DNA of 64,000 nt from Leptospira_A sp046736045 (GTDB lineage Bacteria > Spirochaetota > Leptospiria > Leptospirales > Leptospiraceae): NCBI RefSeq assembly GCF_046736045.1, contig NZ_CP177134.1, forward strand, positions 3,534,001-3,598,000, written 5' to 3'. Positions 42,482 through 51,663 of the stretch are shown one piece after another (position 1 is the stretch's first letter; each line of letters begins with the position of its first letter). A model generated the notes under the pieces. The model had not been told where the DNA came from. It saw only the letters and a list, made by a program, of their open reading frames with translations, and searched no databases. The translations under genes and the position numbers were made by a program.

Positions 42482-42626
42482 AGGGTTTCCTTTTCCAAAA
42501 GATTCATGTATAAGAATCTATCTATATGATCCGCGAAAGGATTGTAAAGGGGTTTTTCTGGAGTTTACCGAAAGAGTCCTCATCACCCTAATCCGGAATT
42601 TCCATAACTATAATTAGAATTGTTAG

Positions 42627-43925
42627 TTATGAAAGCACCGGAACATCAATGTGACGTTTCGTCCGATTGATCCTCAATACCAATATGGAAGCAATCAGGC
42701 AAAGTCCTCCCGCTACCATTGTTGCAATCGTATAAGCTCCGAAATTGTCTCTCACCAACCCGCCGAATAGAGCGGCAAAAGCTGCGCCCAATTGATGCCC
42801 GGCGACAACCCATCCGAAAATAACAGGAGCGTCTTTGGATCCGAAAACATCGTTTGTCAATCTGACTGTGGGGGGAACCGTTGCGATCCAATCCAGACCG
42901 TAAAACAAAGCAAAGACGGGAAGTCCGAAATAACTGATTCCGAAAGCTGTCGGTAAAAATAATAAAGCAAGCCCTCTCAATCCGTAATACCAAAACAACA
43001 AAACCCTGTTGTTCCAACGATCGGACAACCAACCGGATAAAGTGGTGCCTATCAAATCCAAACCTCCCATGATGGCAAGGATGCTCGCCCCTTCGACTGC
43101 ACCCATTCCGTAATCACCGCACATTGCAATGAAATGTGTTCCGATATAACCGTTGGTAGTCGCTCCACAGATGAAAAAACTGAAAAACAATAACCAGAAA
43201 TCCCGCACTTTAACGGCACGACCTAATGAGGAAAATGCGATGACAATCGGATTTTTTTTGACATCACCCGGAATGGATTTGGTTCCTTCCGGTTCTCCAT
43301 AAAGAGATAAATCCAAAGAATCCGGAGACTCGGGTAACAAAAGATATACGACAGGAAAAACAATCGCGATTCCGCAAGCGACCGTTAGTATCACAGGTCT
43401 CCAACCGTAAATTTCCACGATTCCGGCAAGAAATGGCAAAAATACCAACTGTCCTGTCGCAGAACTTGCCGTCAAAATCCCCATGGCAAATCCTCTTTTT
43501 TCCTTAAACCAACGGCTTACAATCGTAGCACCGAGTGTCGTGGAAGTGACACCTGTAGCACAACCGACAATCACTCCCCAAACCGCCCACATTTGCCAGC
43601 TGTACTGCATTAGGCTGGAAAGCCCCACGCTGATTCCCAAAATGAATAATGCAAAAAGAATCGTTTTTCGTAGTCCCCATCTCTCCATTGCCGCGGCGGA
43701 AAATGGTCCCATCAAACCGAAGAGCGCCAAATTTAAGGATAATGCAAATGAGATCGTGGCACGATCCCAACCAAGTGCCAACTCCAAAGGAACCATCAGC
43801 ACACTGGGGGTCGCTCTCGTCCCGGCAGTGATGAGCATGACAAAAAAAGTCACTCCTACCACAATCCAGGCGTAATGAAACCTTTCCTTCGTTCTTTGCG
43901 TCAACCAGTGAGTGAAAGCCAACAT
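42627..43925 (-). CDS. Major facilitator superfamily transporter
   Basis: 432 aa from the ATG at 43925, placed behind GGAGAAAACTT; a longer frame reaching 43982 would cross the operator. Twelve hydrophobic helices are seen. The loop WFKEKRGFAMGILTASSATGQLVFLPFLAGI after helix 4 and GLRKTILFALFILG after helix 2 fit the monocarboxylate/oxalate-formate antiporter branch of the family. It is divergent from a TetR gene with two matching palindromes between, so it is probably induced by its substrate through that regulator. Substrate unknown. Confidence 0.87.
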   Translation of the reverse strand: MLAFTHWLTQRTKERFHYAWIVVGVTFFVMLITAGTRATPSVLMVPLELALGWDRATISFALSLNLALFGLMGPFSAAAMERWGLRKTILFALFILGISVGLSSLMQYSWQMWAVWGVIVGCATGVTSTTLGATIVSRWFKEKRGFAMGILTASSATGQLVFLPFLAGIVEIYGWRPVILTVACGIAIVFPVVYLLLPESPDSLDLSLYGEPEGTKSIPGDVKKNPIVIAFSSLGRAVKVRDFWLLFFSFFICGATTNGYIGTHFIAMCGDYGMGAVEGASILAIMGGLDLIGTTLSGWLSDRWNNRVLLFWYYGLRGLALLFLPTAFGISYFGLPVFALFYGLDWIATVPPTVRLTNDVFGSKDAPVIFGWVVAGHQLGAAFAALFGGLVRDNFGAYTIATMVAGGLCLIASILVLRINRTKRHIDVPVLS

Positions 43926-43962
43926 AAGTTTTCTCCTTGCTAAAATCCAGGAAAATTCAATT

Positions 43963-44015
43963 TTGTTACCAAGCAGTAACAATAAAACCCAAACTTGTTA
44001 CCGATCGGTAACAAG
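43963..44015. promoter_or_regulatory. Two TetR operators between MFS and tetR genes
   Basis: A perfect 22-bp palindrome, CTTGTTACCGA-TCGGTAACAAG, is at 43994-44015. A weaker copy, TTGTTACCAAGCAGTAACAA, is at 43963-43982. Both share TTGTTACC/GTAACAA arms, 32 bp apart centre to centre. Confidence 0.85.
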
Positions 44016-44031
44016 TCAAGGAGAGAATCCG

Positions 44032-44676
44032 ATGAAACAGAAAATATCTTCATTCACCAAAAAAAAAGCCCGGAAAACTTCAACTCCGAAACGGGAAGCA
44101 CAATCTCAGATCATGGATGCTGCGGAAGAATTGTTTTACAAGGAAGGCGCCAGGATAGTAGGTGTGGACGCAGTGGTGAAACTGGCAGGGGTCAATAAAA
44201 TGTCTCTCTATCGCCAATTCGAATCCAAAGATGCTTTATTATTGGAGTATTTAAAAAGAAGGGACGAAAAATTCTGGAACTATCTGGAAGTTAGTTTTGC
44301 AAAACACCCCGACCATCCCGCCAAACAATTGTTACAATTTTTTATTGATTTGAAAGAAAGAGCAAAACGTCCCGATTACAGAGGATGCCCTTTTGTAAAT
44401 ATTGCAGTCGAATTTCCCGACAGAAAACACCCTGCGCGCATGATGGTTGCGGAAAACAAAAAAAAACTGTTTCTCAAATTATTGGCCGTTGCCAAAAAAA
44501 CAAAAACATCCGAACCGATGCATCTGACAAAAGGCCTCGCCTTTCTGATTGAAGGTGCCTATACTGCCAGTCAAACCTATTCCAAAGAACATTCCCTTAT
44601 GAAAAGCCTGCCTCAGGTTGCAAAAACATTATTGGAAACTGCAATTCCCAAGTTGAACCTATCCGATATGATTTGA
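44032..44676 (+). CDS. TetR-family regulator of the MFS transporter
   Basis: 214 aa from the ATG at 44032, which AAGGAGAG precedes; the open frame extends further upstream through the operators. The HTH reads QSQIMDAAEELFYKEGARIVGVDAVVKLAGVNKMSLYRQFESKDALLLEYL. The C-terminal ligand domain has RGCPFVNIAVEFPDRKHPARMMVAENKK, as in TetR_C subfamilies with a Cys-Pro-Phe segment. The N-terminus is very basic (FTKKKARKTSTPKR). It is divergent from the MFS gene and should repress both genes. Confidence 0.9.
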   Translation: MKQKISSFTKKKARKTSTPKREAQSQIMDAAEELFYKEGARIVGVDAVVKLAGVNKMSLYRQFESKDALLLEYLKRRDEKFWNYLEVSFAKHPDHPAKQLLQFFIDLKERAKRPDYRGCPFVNIAVEFPDRKHPARMMVAENKKKLFLKLLAVAKKTKTSEPMHLTKGLAFLIEGAYTASQTYSKEHSLMKSLPQVAKTLLETAIPKLNLSDMI

Positions 44677-44704
44677 ATCTCAGGATTCTTTCGGATCATA
44701 TCGG
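44663..44704 (+). terminator. Hairpin at the end of tetR
   Basis: CCGATATGAT (44663-44672) pairs with ATCATATCGG (44695-44704), a perfect 10-bp stem spanning the stop codon of the regulator gene, with a short TTTT at 44710. It lies in the gap to the convergent fadH gene. Confidence 0.5.
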
Positions 44705-44748
44705 AATGGTTTTAACAAAAAGCAGATCCGTTAGCCGACTATCAGATA

Positions 44749-46764
44749 TTACAATTTCGCAGCAAGTCTAGTTCCCTGGTCAATCGCACGTTTGGCATCC
44801 AATTCCGCAGCCAAATCAGCACCACCTATCAAATGTACGCTGACTCCCGCTTTTTCCAGAGAATCCAATAACTCCCGGTTCGGATCCTGACCGGCGCAGA
44901 TTACAATCGTATCCGCCTGCACTTTCTGATCTTTTCCTTTCACCTCGACCAAAATTCCGTCTTTATCGATTTCTTTATAAGTTACACCGGAGATCTGATT
45001 CACTTTTCTGTCATCCAAAGATGTTTTATGAATCCAACCGGTGGTTTTTCCGAGAGTGGAACCGAATTTATTATTGGAACGTTTCAGCATAGTTACGTTG
45101 CGATCCGATTTCATCTCCTGTTTGGTGGCAAGTCCGCCGTTCTCACTGATGGAAGTATTGATCCCCCACTCTTTCAGATAGTTTTCTTTTGTAAATGGAT
45201 GGCCTGCATCTGTCAGATACAAGCTGACATCGAATCCGATTCCTCCGGCTCCAATCACTGCAACGTTTTTGCCAGCAGGCTTTCCATCCAAAACAAGATC
45301 CACATAACTGAGTACATTCGATTTTTCCATTCCCGGAATGGAAGGCATACGTGGAACAACTCCGGTTGCCAAGATCACTTCATCGTATTTTCCTGCGATC
45401 AACTCTTCAGCAGTAATTTTTTTGCCGAGGTGTAGTTTAACACCTGTTTTTTGAATTTTATTTCCGAAATAACGGATTGTTTCCTTAAATTCCTCTTTCC
45501 CGGGAATCCTTCTGGCTATATTCAGTTGCCCACCTAACTCCGAATGTGCGTCGAATAAACTGACATCATGGCCTCTTTCTCCCAAGGTAGATGCGCAAGA
45601 CATTCCTCCCGGACCTGCCCCCACAACCGCGATCTTTTTCTTTTTTGCCGCAGGTTCGATTAAAAGTTCCGTTTCATGACAAGCTCTCGGGTTCACAAGA
45701 CAACTTGTGATTTTTCCGACAAAGATATGATCCAAACATGCCTGATTGCATGCGATGCAAGTATTGATTTCTTCCGGTTTACCGGCTTTCGCTTTATTAA
45801 CAAATTCGGGATCCGCAAGAAACGGACGCGCCATGGAAATCATATCGGCGTCTCCCCGCGCAAGAACTTCTTCAGCTACTTCGGGCGTATTGATTCTGTT
45901 AGATGTTACAAGAGGAATTCCCACATGTCCTTTTACTTTTGCGGTCACCCAGGTAAATGCGGCACGCGGAACCATCATGCCGATGGTAGGAATTCTCGCT
46001 TCATGCCAACCGATCCCCGTATTGATTATATTTGCTCCTGCTTTCTCAACTTCTTTCGCAAGGCTCAGGACTTCTTCTATATTGCCTCCGTCTTCCACAA
46101 GATCAAGCATCGAAAGTCTATAGATGATGATAAAATCTTTACCGGCTTTTTTACGAACCGCTTTGAGAATCTCTAAAGGAAATCTGATCCTATTTTCAAA
46201 ACTACCACCCCAATCATCTTCCCTGTTATTGGTTCGCCTAGCAATGAATTGGTTAATCAGATAACCTTCCGATCCCATTACCTCCACTCCGTCATACCCT
46301 CCTTCTCGGGCGAGACTTGCGCAAGTGGCGAATTCATCTATGGTTTTCCATATTTCTTCTTCCGTCAAAGGATGAGGTTTGAATACATTGATGGGAGCGC
46401 GAAGTTGTGAGGCTCCTACGATTTTATCATGATAACCGTATCTGCCGGTATGTAAAATCTGAAGAGCGATCTTTCCGCCTTCCCTATGTACCGCTTCCGT
46501 AACCGGTTTATGATGATGAGCTACTTCCAGAGTGTCCAACACACTCCCTCCTTTCGCCACTCTTCCCGCTTCACTGGGAGCAATTCCCCCCGTTACAATG
46601 AGTGCGCAACCACCTTTCGCGCGTTCGCCGTAAAACGCAGCCATTCGTTCATAGCCGTTTTCAGCTTCCTCAAGGCCGGTGTGCATGGAACCCATTAAGG
46701 TTCTGTTTTTGAGAGTTGTGAATCCTAAATCAAGGGGAGCGAGTAGATGGGGAAAAGATTTCAT
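44749..46764 (-). CDS. fadH: NADPH-dependent 2,4-dienoyl-CoA reductase
   Basis: 671 aa from the ATG at 46764 (MKSFPHLLAPLDLGFTTLKNRTLMGSMHTGLEE), the usual FadH length; a longer open frame has no family likeness. An N-terminal FMN TIM barrel of about 330 residues is followed by the 4Fe-4S cysteines in CIACNQACLDHIFVGKITSCLVNPRACHE, then an FAD/NADPH Rossmann part with AVVGAGPGGMSCASTLGERGHDVSLFDA near residue 378 and VAVIGAGGIGFDVSLYL near residue 505. It reduces 2,4-dienoyl-CoA during beta-oxidation of unsaturated fatty acids. Confidence 0.92.
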   Translation of the reverse strand: MKSFPHLLAPLDLGFTTLKNRTLMGSMHTGLEEAENGYERMAAFYGERAKGGCALIVTGGIAPSEAGRVAKGGSVLDTLEVAHHHKPVTEAVHREGGKIALQILHTGRYGYHDKIVGASQLRAPINVFKPHPLTEEEIWKTIDEFATCASLAREGGYDGVEVMGSEGYLINQFIARRTNNREDDWGGSFENRIRFPLEILKAVRKKAGKDFIIIYRLSMLDLVEDGGNIEEVLSLAKEVEKAGANIINTGIGWHEARIPTIGMMVPRAAFTWVTAKVKGHVGIPLVTSNRINTPEVAEEVLARGDADMISMARPFLADPEFVNKAKAGKPEEINTCIACNQACLDHIFVGKITSCLVNPRACHETELLIEPAAKKKKIAVVGAGPGGMSCASTLGERGHDVSLFDAHSELGGQLNIARRIPGKEEFKETIRYFGNKIQKTGVKLHLGKKITAEELIAGKYDEVILATGVVPRMPSIPGMEKSNVLSYVDLVLDGKPAGKNVAVIGAGGIGFDVSLYLTDAGHPFTKENYLKEWGINTSISENGGLATKQEMKSDRNVTMLKRSNNKFGSTLGKTTGWIHKTSLDDRKVNQISGVTYKEIDKDGILVEVKGKDQKVQADTIVICAGQDPNRELLDSLEKAGVSVHLIGGADLAAELDAKRAIDQGTRLAAKL

Positions 46765-46861
46765 TTCAGTCCAAACAACGAAATAACACTGTTTTGGCAA
46801 GAGAAACGAAATTGGTAAATTGAAACCGAGTCTCAAAGAGAAATCCGGTTTCAAATCAAAA

Positions 46862-46886
46862 GACCACCGATTTTGGATCGATGGTC
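46862..46886 (-). terminator. Terminator after the Lys/Pro/Glu repeat gene
   Basis: On the minus strand GACCATCGAT and ATCGGTGGTC form a 10-bp stem with one C-A mismatch and a 5-nt loop, followed by TTTTG. It is 37 bp past the stop at 46924. Confidence 0.65.
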
Positions 46887-46923
46887 CTAACTAAATCAAA
46901 CTAAGAAACTTAGATGGATTGAA

Positions 46924-47124
46924 TTATTTTTTCGGAGCTTCTTTAGGAACATCTTTTTTAGGAGCTTCCTTCGGAGTTTCTTTAGGGGCATCTTTTTTAG
47001 GGGCTTCCTTCGGAGTTTCTTTAGGCGTGTCTTTCTTAGGAGTCTCTTTCGGAGCAGTTTGCGCCATTAAAGAACCTAGTGAGATCACACAAACAATTAG
47101 AGTGGAAGTGATTAGTTTTTTCAT
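46924..47124 (-). CDS. Small secreted Lys/Pro/Glu-repeat protein
   Basis: 66 aa. A cleavable signal peptide (MKKLITSTLIVCVISLGSLMAQ) is followed by a mature part made only of Lys, Pro, Glu, Thr, Ala, Asp and Val. The repeat unit is PKETPKEAPKKDA, about 13 residues (39 bp), in two full copies with partial ones at each end. The DNA is therefore a short tandem repeat. Low-complexity, extended and mostly cationic, such tails can bind peptidoglycan or polyanions, but that is a guess. It is monocistronic with a terminator. No known family is claimed. Confidence 0.65.
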   Translation of the reverse strand: MKKLITSTLIVCVISLGSLMAQTAPKETPKKDTPKETPKEAPKKDAPKETPKEAPKKDVPKEAPKK

Positions 47125-47310
47125 TGAGATACCTTGTATGAAAAAGATGGAATTGTAAAAAAATCTACATTCCGCCTCTCATGCAAGCAAGCTTTGCCAT
47201 TTAGCAAATGTAAGAGCAATCAAAAAATAATTTTTTGATAATATATCAATGATATGATTACAAATCCAAGACAAAAAGGAAGATTCCGGCAGTTTAATGA
47301 ACAAAATAAT

Positions 47311-47964
47311 TTAAAACCCGTCTCCATCGTAATAATCCCTCGGATTCATTTGTTTCAAACGATTATGCAATTCGTCTTTCGACATGGATTGCAAAAGAAA
47401 TTCTTTGTCACCCGACAACTGTATTCCACCGGCCATCCGAGCCAATGTCTGTTCCTCTTTGGATTTTTCTTTCTCGTTTTCTTTGCCGATGCTCAATACC
47501 AACTTACTGCTAGGTGCCAAATACAGTGTAATCGGACTTCCTTCGGAAAGAAGGATGGCTTCACTCGGATGAAGTTCAAATCGTTCTCCCGATTCCAAAA
47601 AAAGCAAAACATAGGAGCGAAAACTATTTTGACTGAAACTGGTTCTTGTGATTTTTTTACTCACCATTCCGTTTAACATGAGTTTATTTCCATTTTTTAT
47701 ATCTTTCGCAACTCTATAATTATAATGACCGAATCCGAAAGATGCTCCTCCCGAGAGGAGCAGAAAAAAGAAAAAAATCCCCGACCTAGTCCATGTGATT
47801 CCTTCCAAGCCGGAAAAAAATTTGAAACGGATGGAACCGATGAACAGATAAAGAGAAACAAATGTGACAACATACAACACATAACAAAATAGATTCCCAA
47901 TTCGATTTTGTTTCAAAATGTTTATATCAGCTTCGTTCAAAGGCAGTAGGAAAGATTGGCTCAT
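47311..47964 (-). CDS. Two-helix membrane protein of unknown function
   Basis: 217 aa. Two hydrophobic helices, LFCYVLYVVTFVSLYLFIGSI (about 25-45) and GIFFFFLLLSGGASFGFGHYNY (about 62-83), precede a cytoplasmic strand-rich part (KLMLNGMVSKKITRTSFSQNSFRSYVLLFLESGERFELHPSEAILL) and an acidic/basic tail (ENEKEKSKEEQ). The layout resembles DUF3592-type proteins, but the match is not certain. It is divergent from the lipoprotein gene at 48132. Confidence 0.55.
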   Translation of the reverse strand: MSQSFLLPLNEADINILKQNRIGNLFCYVLYVVTFVSLYLFIGSIRFKFFSGLEGITWTRSGIFFFFLLLSGGASFGFGHYNYRVAKDIKNGNKLMLNGMVSKKITRTSFSQNSFRSYVLLFLESGERFELHPSEAILLSEGSPITLYLAPSSKLVLSIGKENEKEKSKEEQTLARMAGGIQLSGDKEFLLQSMSKDELHNRLKQMNPRDYYDGDGF

Positions 47965-48131
47965 GATTTTCCTTTATAGGATTTTAATTTTTCTCTTCTT
48001 AAAATTGATTCACCTTTAAAGGGAAAATACAGGAACTTTTTCAGGCGGAAACGAAAAACTGAGGGCTTGTAAAAAATCGGACAATAAAGAATTGATTCTG
48101 GAAAATCAAAAAACAAATCTAGATTCCAAAC

Positions 48132-48857
48132 ATGCCGCCTTTTTATAAATTTCAACTCTCCTTTTTACTTCAAAAATGTTTCATTTTATCAGGACTATTA
48201 CTGCTCAATCATTGCACAACCGTAGGGTTTCATAGCGAATCCAAAAGATCTTCCATTGATTTCGGTTCTCCCGCAGAAATCAAAGTCTGCACGATTCTGG
48301 AAACGGGAGTTTCGAAGGAAGATGCTATCGGGTTGTTTGATTACTGGAATGAAGAGTTGAATTTATATTCTTTAAAAGTAATTCCCGTGATTTATAAAGA
48401 AATGGAAAGACCCGGATTTACAGGCGGTTCCATCTTTACTTATCTATTTGATATGAAACTGGAATCCCAATGTGACCGGATTCTTTACTTAAAAGGAAGA
48501 ACTTTCGGAGACATGGTCTATGAATTTTTTACCTTGGGTATTTTTGCCGGAGTCGGACTGAAATTGGAAATTCAAGGAGCTGTGGATTCGAAAACACATT
48601 CCAGGGGTTATATCAAATCCAAATACATCTCCACCTTACAAGTATTATTCACAAGTCCTGAGTCAACCCTGGTTCATGAAGGATACCATCTGCTCGGGTG
48701 CGGACATCAGTTATTTATGGAAAAATGTTATCTTCAGATTCAAAAAGTAAAAGCCCTGGCGAGAGAGAAAGATACGGAACAGGGATTTTTCCCGAGCATT
48801 ACACCGGAAGGCAGACAATTTCAAAACAGAGAAGCGATTGATTCGGAAATGCAATAA
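48132..48857 (+). CDS. Lipoprotein with a metzincin-type zinc site
   Basis: 241 aa. A signal peptide ends LLLLNHCTTV with the lipobox Cys near residue 28. Near residue 181 the segment LVHEGYHLLGCGHQLF gives HExxHxxGxxH, the three-His zinc site plus catalytic Glu of metzincin proteases such as archaemetzincins. A Met-turn would be expected after it; MEKCYLQIQ lies 5 residues on but is not a clear match. So a surface or periplasmic metalloprotease is likely, though no exact family is recognised. The start codon lacks an obvious ribosome-binding site. Confidence 0.6.
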   Translation: MPPFYKFQLSFLLQKCFILSGLLLLNHCTTVGFHSESKRSSIDFGSPAEIKVCTILETGVSKEDAIGLFDYWNEELNLYSLKVIPVIYKEMERPGFTGGSIFTYLFDMKLESQCDRILYLKGRTFGDMVYEFFTLGIFAGVGLKLEIQGAVDSKTHSRGYIKSKYISTLQVLFTSPESTLVHEGYHLLGCGHQLFMEKCYLQIQKVKALAREKDTEQGFFPSITPEGRQFQNREAIDSEMQ

Positions 48858-48931
48858 GCAATTTATAAAAATATAGTAGACCGAGGCCAAAATCTGCAAA
48901 ATGGTTGGTATTCTCTGCTTTTTGAAAACCT

Positions 48932-50077
48932 ATGAAATCCAAATATTTAATCTTATTTTTGCTAAGTTCTCTACTCCAATGCCATATCGATAAAAACGTT
49001 TCCGTCACGGACGGACCGAAGAGCAGTCTCAGTTGTTTGAAAAACAAATATTATATTGAAAATATCTGCGACGATGAAGAAGCCCAACTTGATTTTGCCG
49101 CAAAGATAAAAGAGTATCCGAAGTTAGCTGATCTTACACGGGAAGTATTGCAAAAAATAACCCAGGAAACAGGGGATGTCGATCGGGCCGCTTCTTTGTT
49201 TTATCATAGAGCCATTAGCGATCCTCTGTCAAAATCATTTCTGGACTATATCGTCAGAAAAGAAAGGGAATACATAGACAAGTCACCTAACTATGAAAAG
49301 GAAAAAATCCTTTTTGCATTCGTACCTGGAATGTTCTATAAAGACAATCCCAACCTGGGAACCGATGGAAGATTGTTGAGAACCGTCGCTGCCGGTTTGG
49401 GTATCCGGGAAACCATAGTCCCGATCGATCAAACAGGTACAATCGAAGAGAACGGTAAATTCTTATGTTCTTATATAAAGGAACTCAGCGAAAGAAAGGA
49501 CATTAGCGGGGTAATCCTCGCATCACTCAGCAAAGGAAGCAGTGATGTTAAAAAAGCCATGCAAATTTGCGGAAAAGAACCTTTTTTCAAAACAGTCAGA
49601 GCATGGTACAATATAGGCGGTCTCAATAAAGGCACATTCGCAATCAACGCAGTATTAAATAACTGGCGTTATCGCACGGAAGGCAGATTTTATTTTTGGA
49701 CCAAAGGTTATAATTGGCAAGGTTTCAAAGATATGCAAGGCGGAGAAAATTCTCCGGTTGCAGGAGAGCTGGAAAAACCGGATCATATTTTACTGATCAA
49801 TATTATGGGAGTTCCATTGGATCGGCATGTTACGGAAAGAGCCAGACCTTATTTTGAAGAAATCCGCCATCTTGGTCCTAGTGACGGACTTACCCTACTC
49901 GCAGACAGTTATGTTCCCGGAAATATAACATTCCCGCTTTGGAGAGAGGATCATTATTTTGCCTGGCCGATTTATACGCAAAGAATTCAAGCCGTCATCT
50001 CCTATATGGTAGAAAAACAATTTTGTAAAACAAAAGGATCGTGCAAAACTTTTGTTCCCTTAAAGAAAGAAGGTTAA
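48932..50077 (+). CDS. Lipoprotein, possible alpha/beta hydrolase-like
   Basis: 381 aa. A signal peptide ends LLSSLLQCHIDKN, so Cys17 is the probable lipid anchor. Residues 125-230 show strands and turns of an alpha/beta fold: KILFAFVPGMFY, VILASLSKGSSDVKKAM (a GxSxG-like S-K-G) and VRAWYNIGGLNKGT. Conserved Asp/His partners are not certain. It lies 74 bp after the metzincin lipoprotein gene and could be cotranscribed. No function is assigned. Confidence 0.6.
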   Translation: MKSKYLILFLLSSLLQCHIDKNVSVTDGPKSSLSCLKNKYYIENICDDEEAQLDFAAKIKEYPKLADLTREVLQKITQETGDVDRAASLFYHRAISDPLSKSFLDYIVRKEREYIDKSPNYEKEKILFAFVPGMFYKDNPNLGTDGRLLRTVAAGLGIRETIVPIDQTGTIEENGKFLCSYIKELSERKDISGVILASLSKGSSDVKKAMQICGKEPFFKTVRAWYNIGGLNKGTFAINAVLNNWRYRTEGRFYFWTKGYNWQGFKDMQGGENSPVAGELEKPDHILLINIMGVPLDRHVTERARPYFEEIRHLGPSDGLTLLADSYVPGNITFPLWREDHYFAWPIYTQRIQAVISYMVEKQFCKTKGSCKTFVPLKKEG

Positions 50078-50293
50078 AACGTTTTTATACGCAAAATAGT
50101 TCTTTTAATTTTTCGCACTTTATCTGAAACTAGCCACAAATATATATCCGCTCATTCTTTTCTCAGATATTCGGACTGAGGTTGATCCGTTCCGGGCACA
50201 AAACGACAATTAGTTGCTTTGTGCAAGGCCGCAATCTCCGCCCGAAGGTAAGTTTTTCTCAACATTCCTGTTATAGGTTTGTCCGAAGGTTTA

Positions 50294-51595
50294 ATGATGC
50301 AGCGGTATTTTTTCTTTTTTATATTTTCATTCACTTTACAAAGCTGTTCCCTACAGCCACCAACAAACGTTTGTGACCCGACACAGAGCAAGTTTTTAAA
50401 CTTACTTTTACTCAAAGATTTGTTACAGGACAATAGCAGTTTATGTTGGGTTCAAAAAAACAAAGCTGCCTCCTCCGTTCAGGAAACCAAAGCTTGCAAT
50501 TTCAGTTATGATCAGGTTGCCAATTCTTCCAATTGGGAAGTGGTAAAAAAAGAAATGGATCTGCAGCTTGCAAAAGGATCAAGCGGTTCGGAAACAATAA
50601 CCATAATACCATCATATACGGTAACAAGTGTTTTGGGAGGTCCCAATTCAACCGCTTTCCACGGAGCCATCAGTTCTCCTAACGGAAAGATATATTTCCT
50701 GCCTTACGATAGTTCAAAATATCACGAATTGGATCCCTCTACCGATATCCCTTCTGCTTTCGGAACTACCACCGGATCGGTAGAAACCATCGGAGGATCT
50801 TTGGGCCCGGACGGCAAAATTTACATGTCTCCCCACCAAACAAATATGTTTCGATCAATCAACACTACGGACAATTCGATCGCAAGTTACGGAACCGATC
50901 CGAACTTTTCATTCGCCGGTACGGCAGCCTATAGCGGATCGGTTACTGCACCTAACGGGAAAATATACTATGTCCCCAGCTCCGAATTGTATGTCAGATA
51001 TTTTAATACCAAGGACGGCACGATCGGACGAATTTCCACTGCAACTGCCGGTGGTTTTTCCGCCGGAGTAATGGCACCTAACGGCCTTATCTATCTGATT
51101 CCATTCGCCAATACCTCGGTTCAATACATTGATACCAAGGATGATACGATTCACTCCATCGGGCCTACCTTATCAAATGCAAACAAATACATTACAGGGG
51201 TACTTGCGTCTAACGGAAAAATCTACATGACCCCTTATGATGAAACGCAATTTCGCTACATCAATACCAATGACAATTCGGTCGGTATTTTCGGCCCGAC
51301 ATTACCCTCCTCCCCCAGTGCAAAATTCAACGGAAGCGTGCTTGCCCCTAATGGAAAAATTTATTTGATTCCTTATGATAACTCCAGTTTTTACTATGTA
51401 GACACATCGAATGATTCTGTAGGCAACTTCGGTATCAATCCCACGACCAGTTCTTTTCGAGGCGGTGCGCTTGCATCCAATGGAAAAATCTATCTGGCTC
51501 CGCACGGAGTAGACAATTATTATTATATCGATACCAAGTCTGTCGGTAGCTTTTGCGACTCCATTCGACTTTCCTATTATTGGAATAAACAGTAA
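50294..51595 (+). CDS. Seven-repeat beta-propeller lipoprotein
   Basis: 433 aa from ATGATG at 50294, which GAAGG precedes. The signal ends FTLQSCSLQ with the lipobox Cys near residue 18. From about residue 110 there are exactly seven copies of a unit with core [SAG][PS][ND]G[KL]IYxxP, each followed by 20-30 residues containing YxDTxxDS. Spacing is about 45 residues. Seven equal units suggest a seven-bladed propeller exposed at the outer surface. The repeats are close in sequence, so they may have duplicated recently. Function unknown; binding of a partner or ligand is possible. Confidence 0.7.
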   Translation: MMQRYFFFFIFSFTLQSCSLQPPTNVCDPTQSKFLNLLLLKDLLQDNSSLCWVQKNKAASSVQETKACNFSYDQVANSSNWEVVKKEMDLQLAKGSSGSETITIIPSYTVTSVLGGPNSTAFHGAISSPNGKIYFLPYDSSKYHELDPSTDIPSAFGTTTGSVETIGGSLGPDGKIYMSPHQTNMFRSINTTDNSIASYGTDPNFSFAGTAAYSGSVTAPNGKIYYVPSSELYVRYFNTKDGTIGRISTATAGGFSAGVMAPNGLIYLIPFANTSVQYIDTKDDTIHSIGPTLSNANKYITGVLASNGKIYMTPYDETQFRYINTNDNSVGIFGPTLPSSPSAKFNGSVLAPNGKIYLIPYDNSSFYYVDTSNDSVGNFGINPTTSSFRGGALASNGKIYLAPHGVDNYYYIDTKSVGSFCDSIRLSYYWNKQ

Positions 51596-51663
51596 AAAAA
51601 CAAAACACTAATCATTGCATTTTTGTTGAAGCAAACCAGAATTGCCTAGAAGGCAACAAATCA

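Noticed and set aside
42603..42631. Hairpin CATAACTA/TAGTTATG at the end of the MFS gene
   Set aside because: A possible terminator, but the stem is AT-rich, weak and without a T-run, so it is not listed as a feature.
46919..47158. A plus-strand frame with a repeated FLGASFGVSLGAS pattern
   Set aside because: It is the reverse strand of the Lys/Pro/Glu repeat gene. The minus strand has a proper signal peptide and terminator.
47219..47239. AT-rich palindrome ATCAAAAAAT-A-ATTTTTTGAT
   Set aside because: It is perfect but of very low complexity, with no associated regulator. It could arise by chance in AT-rich DNA.
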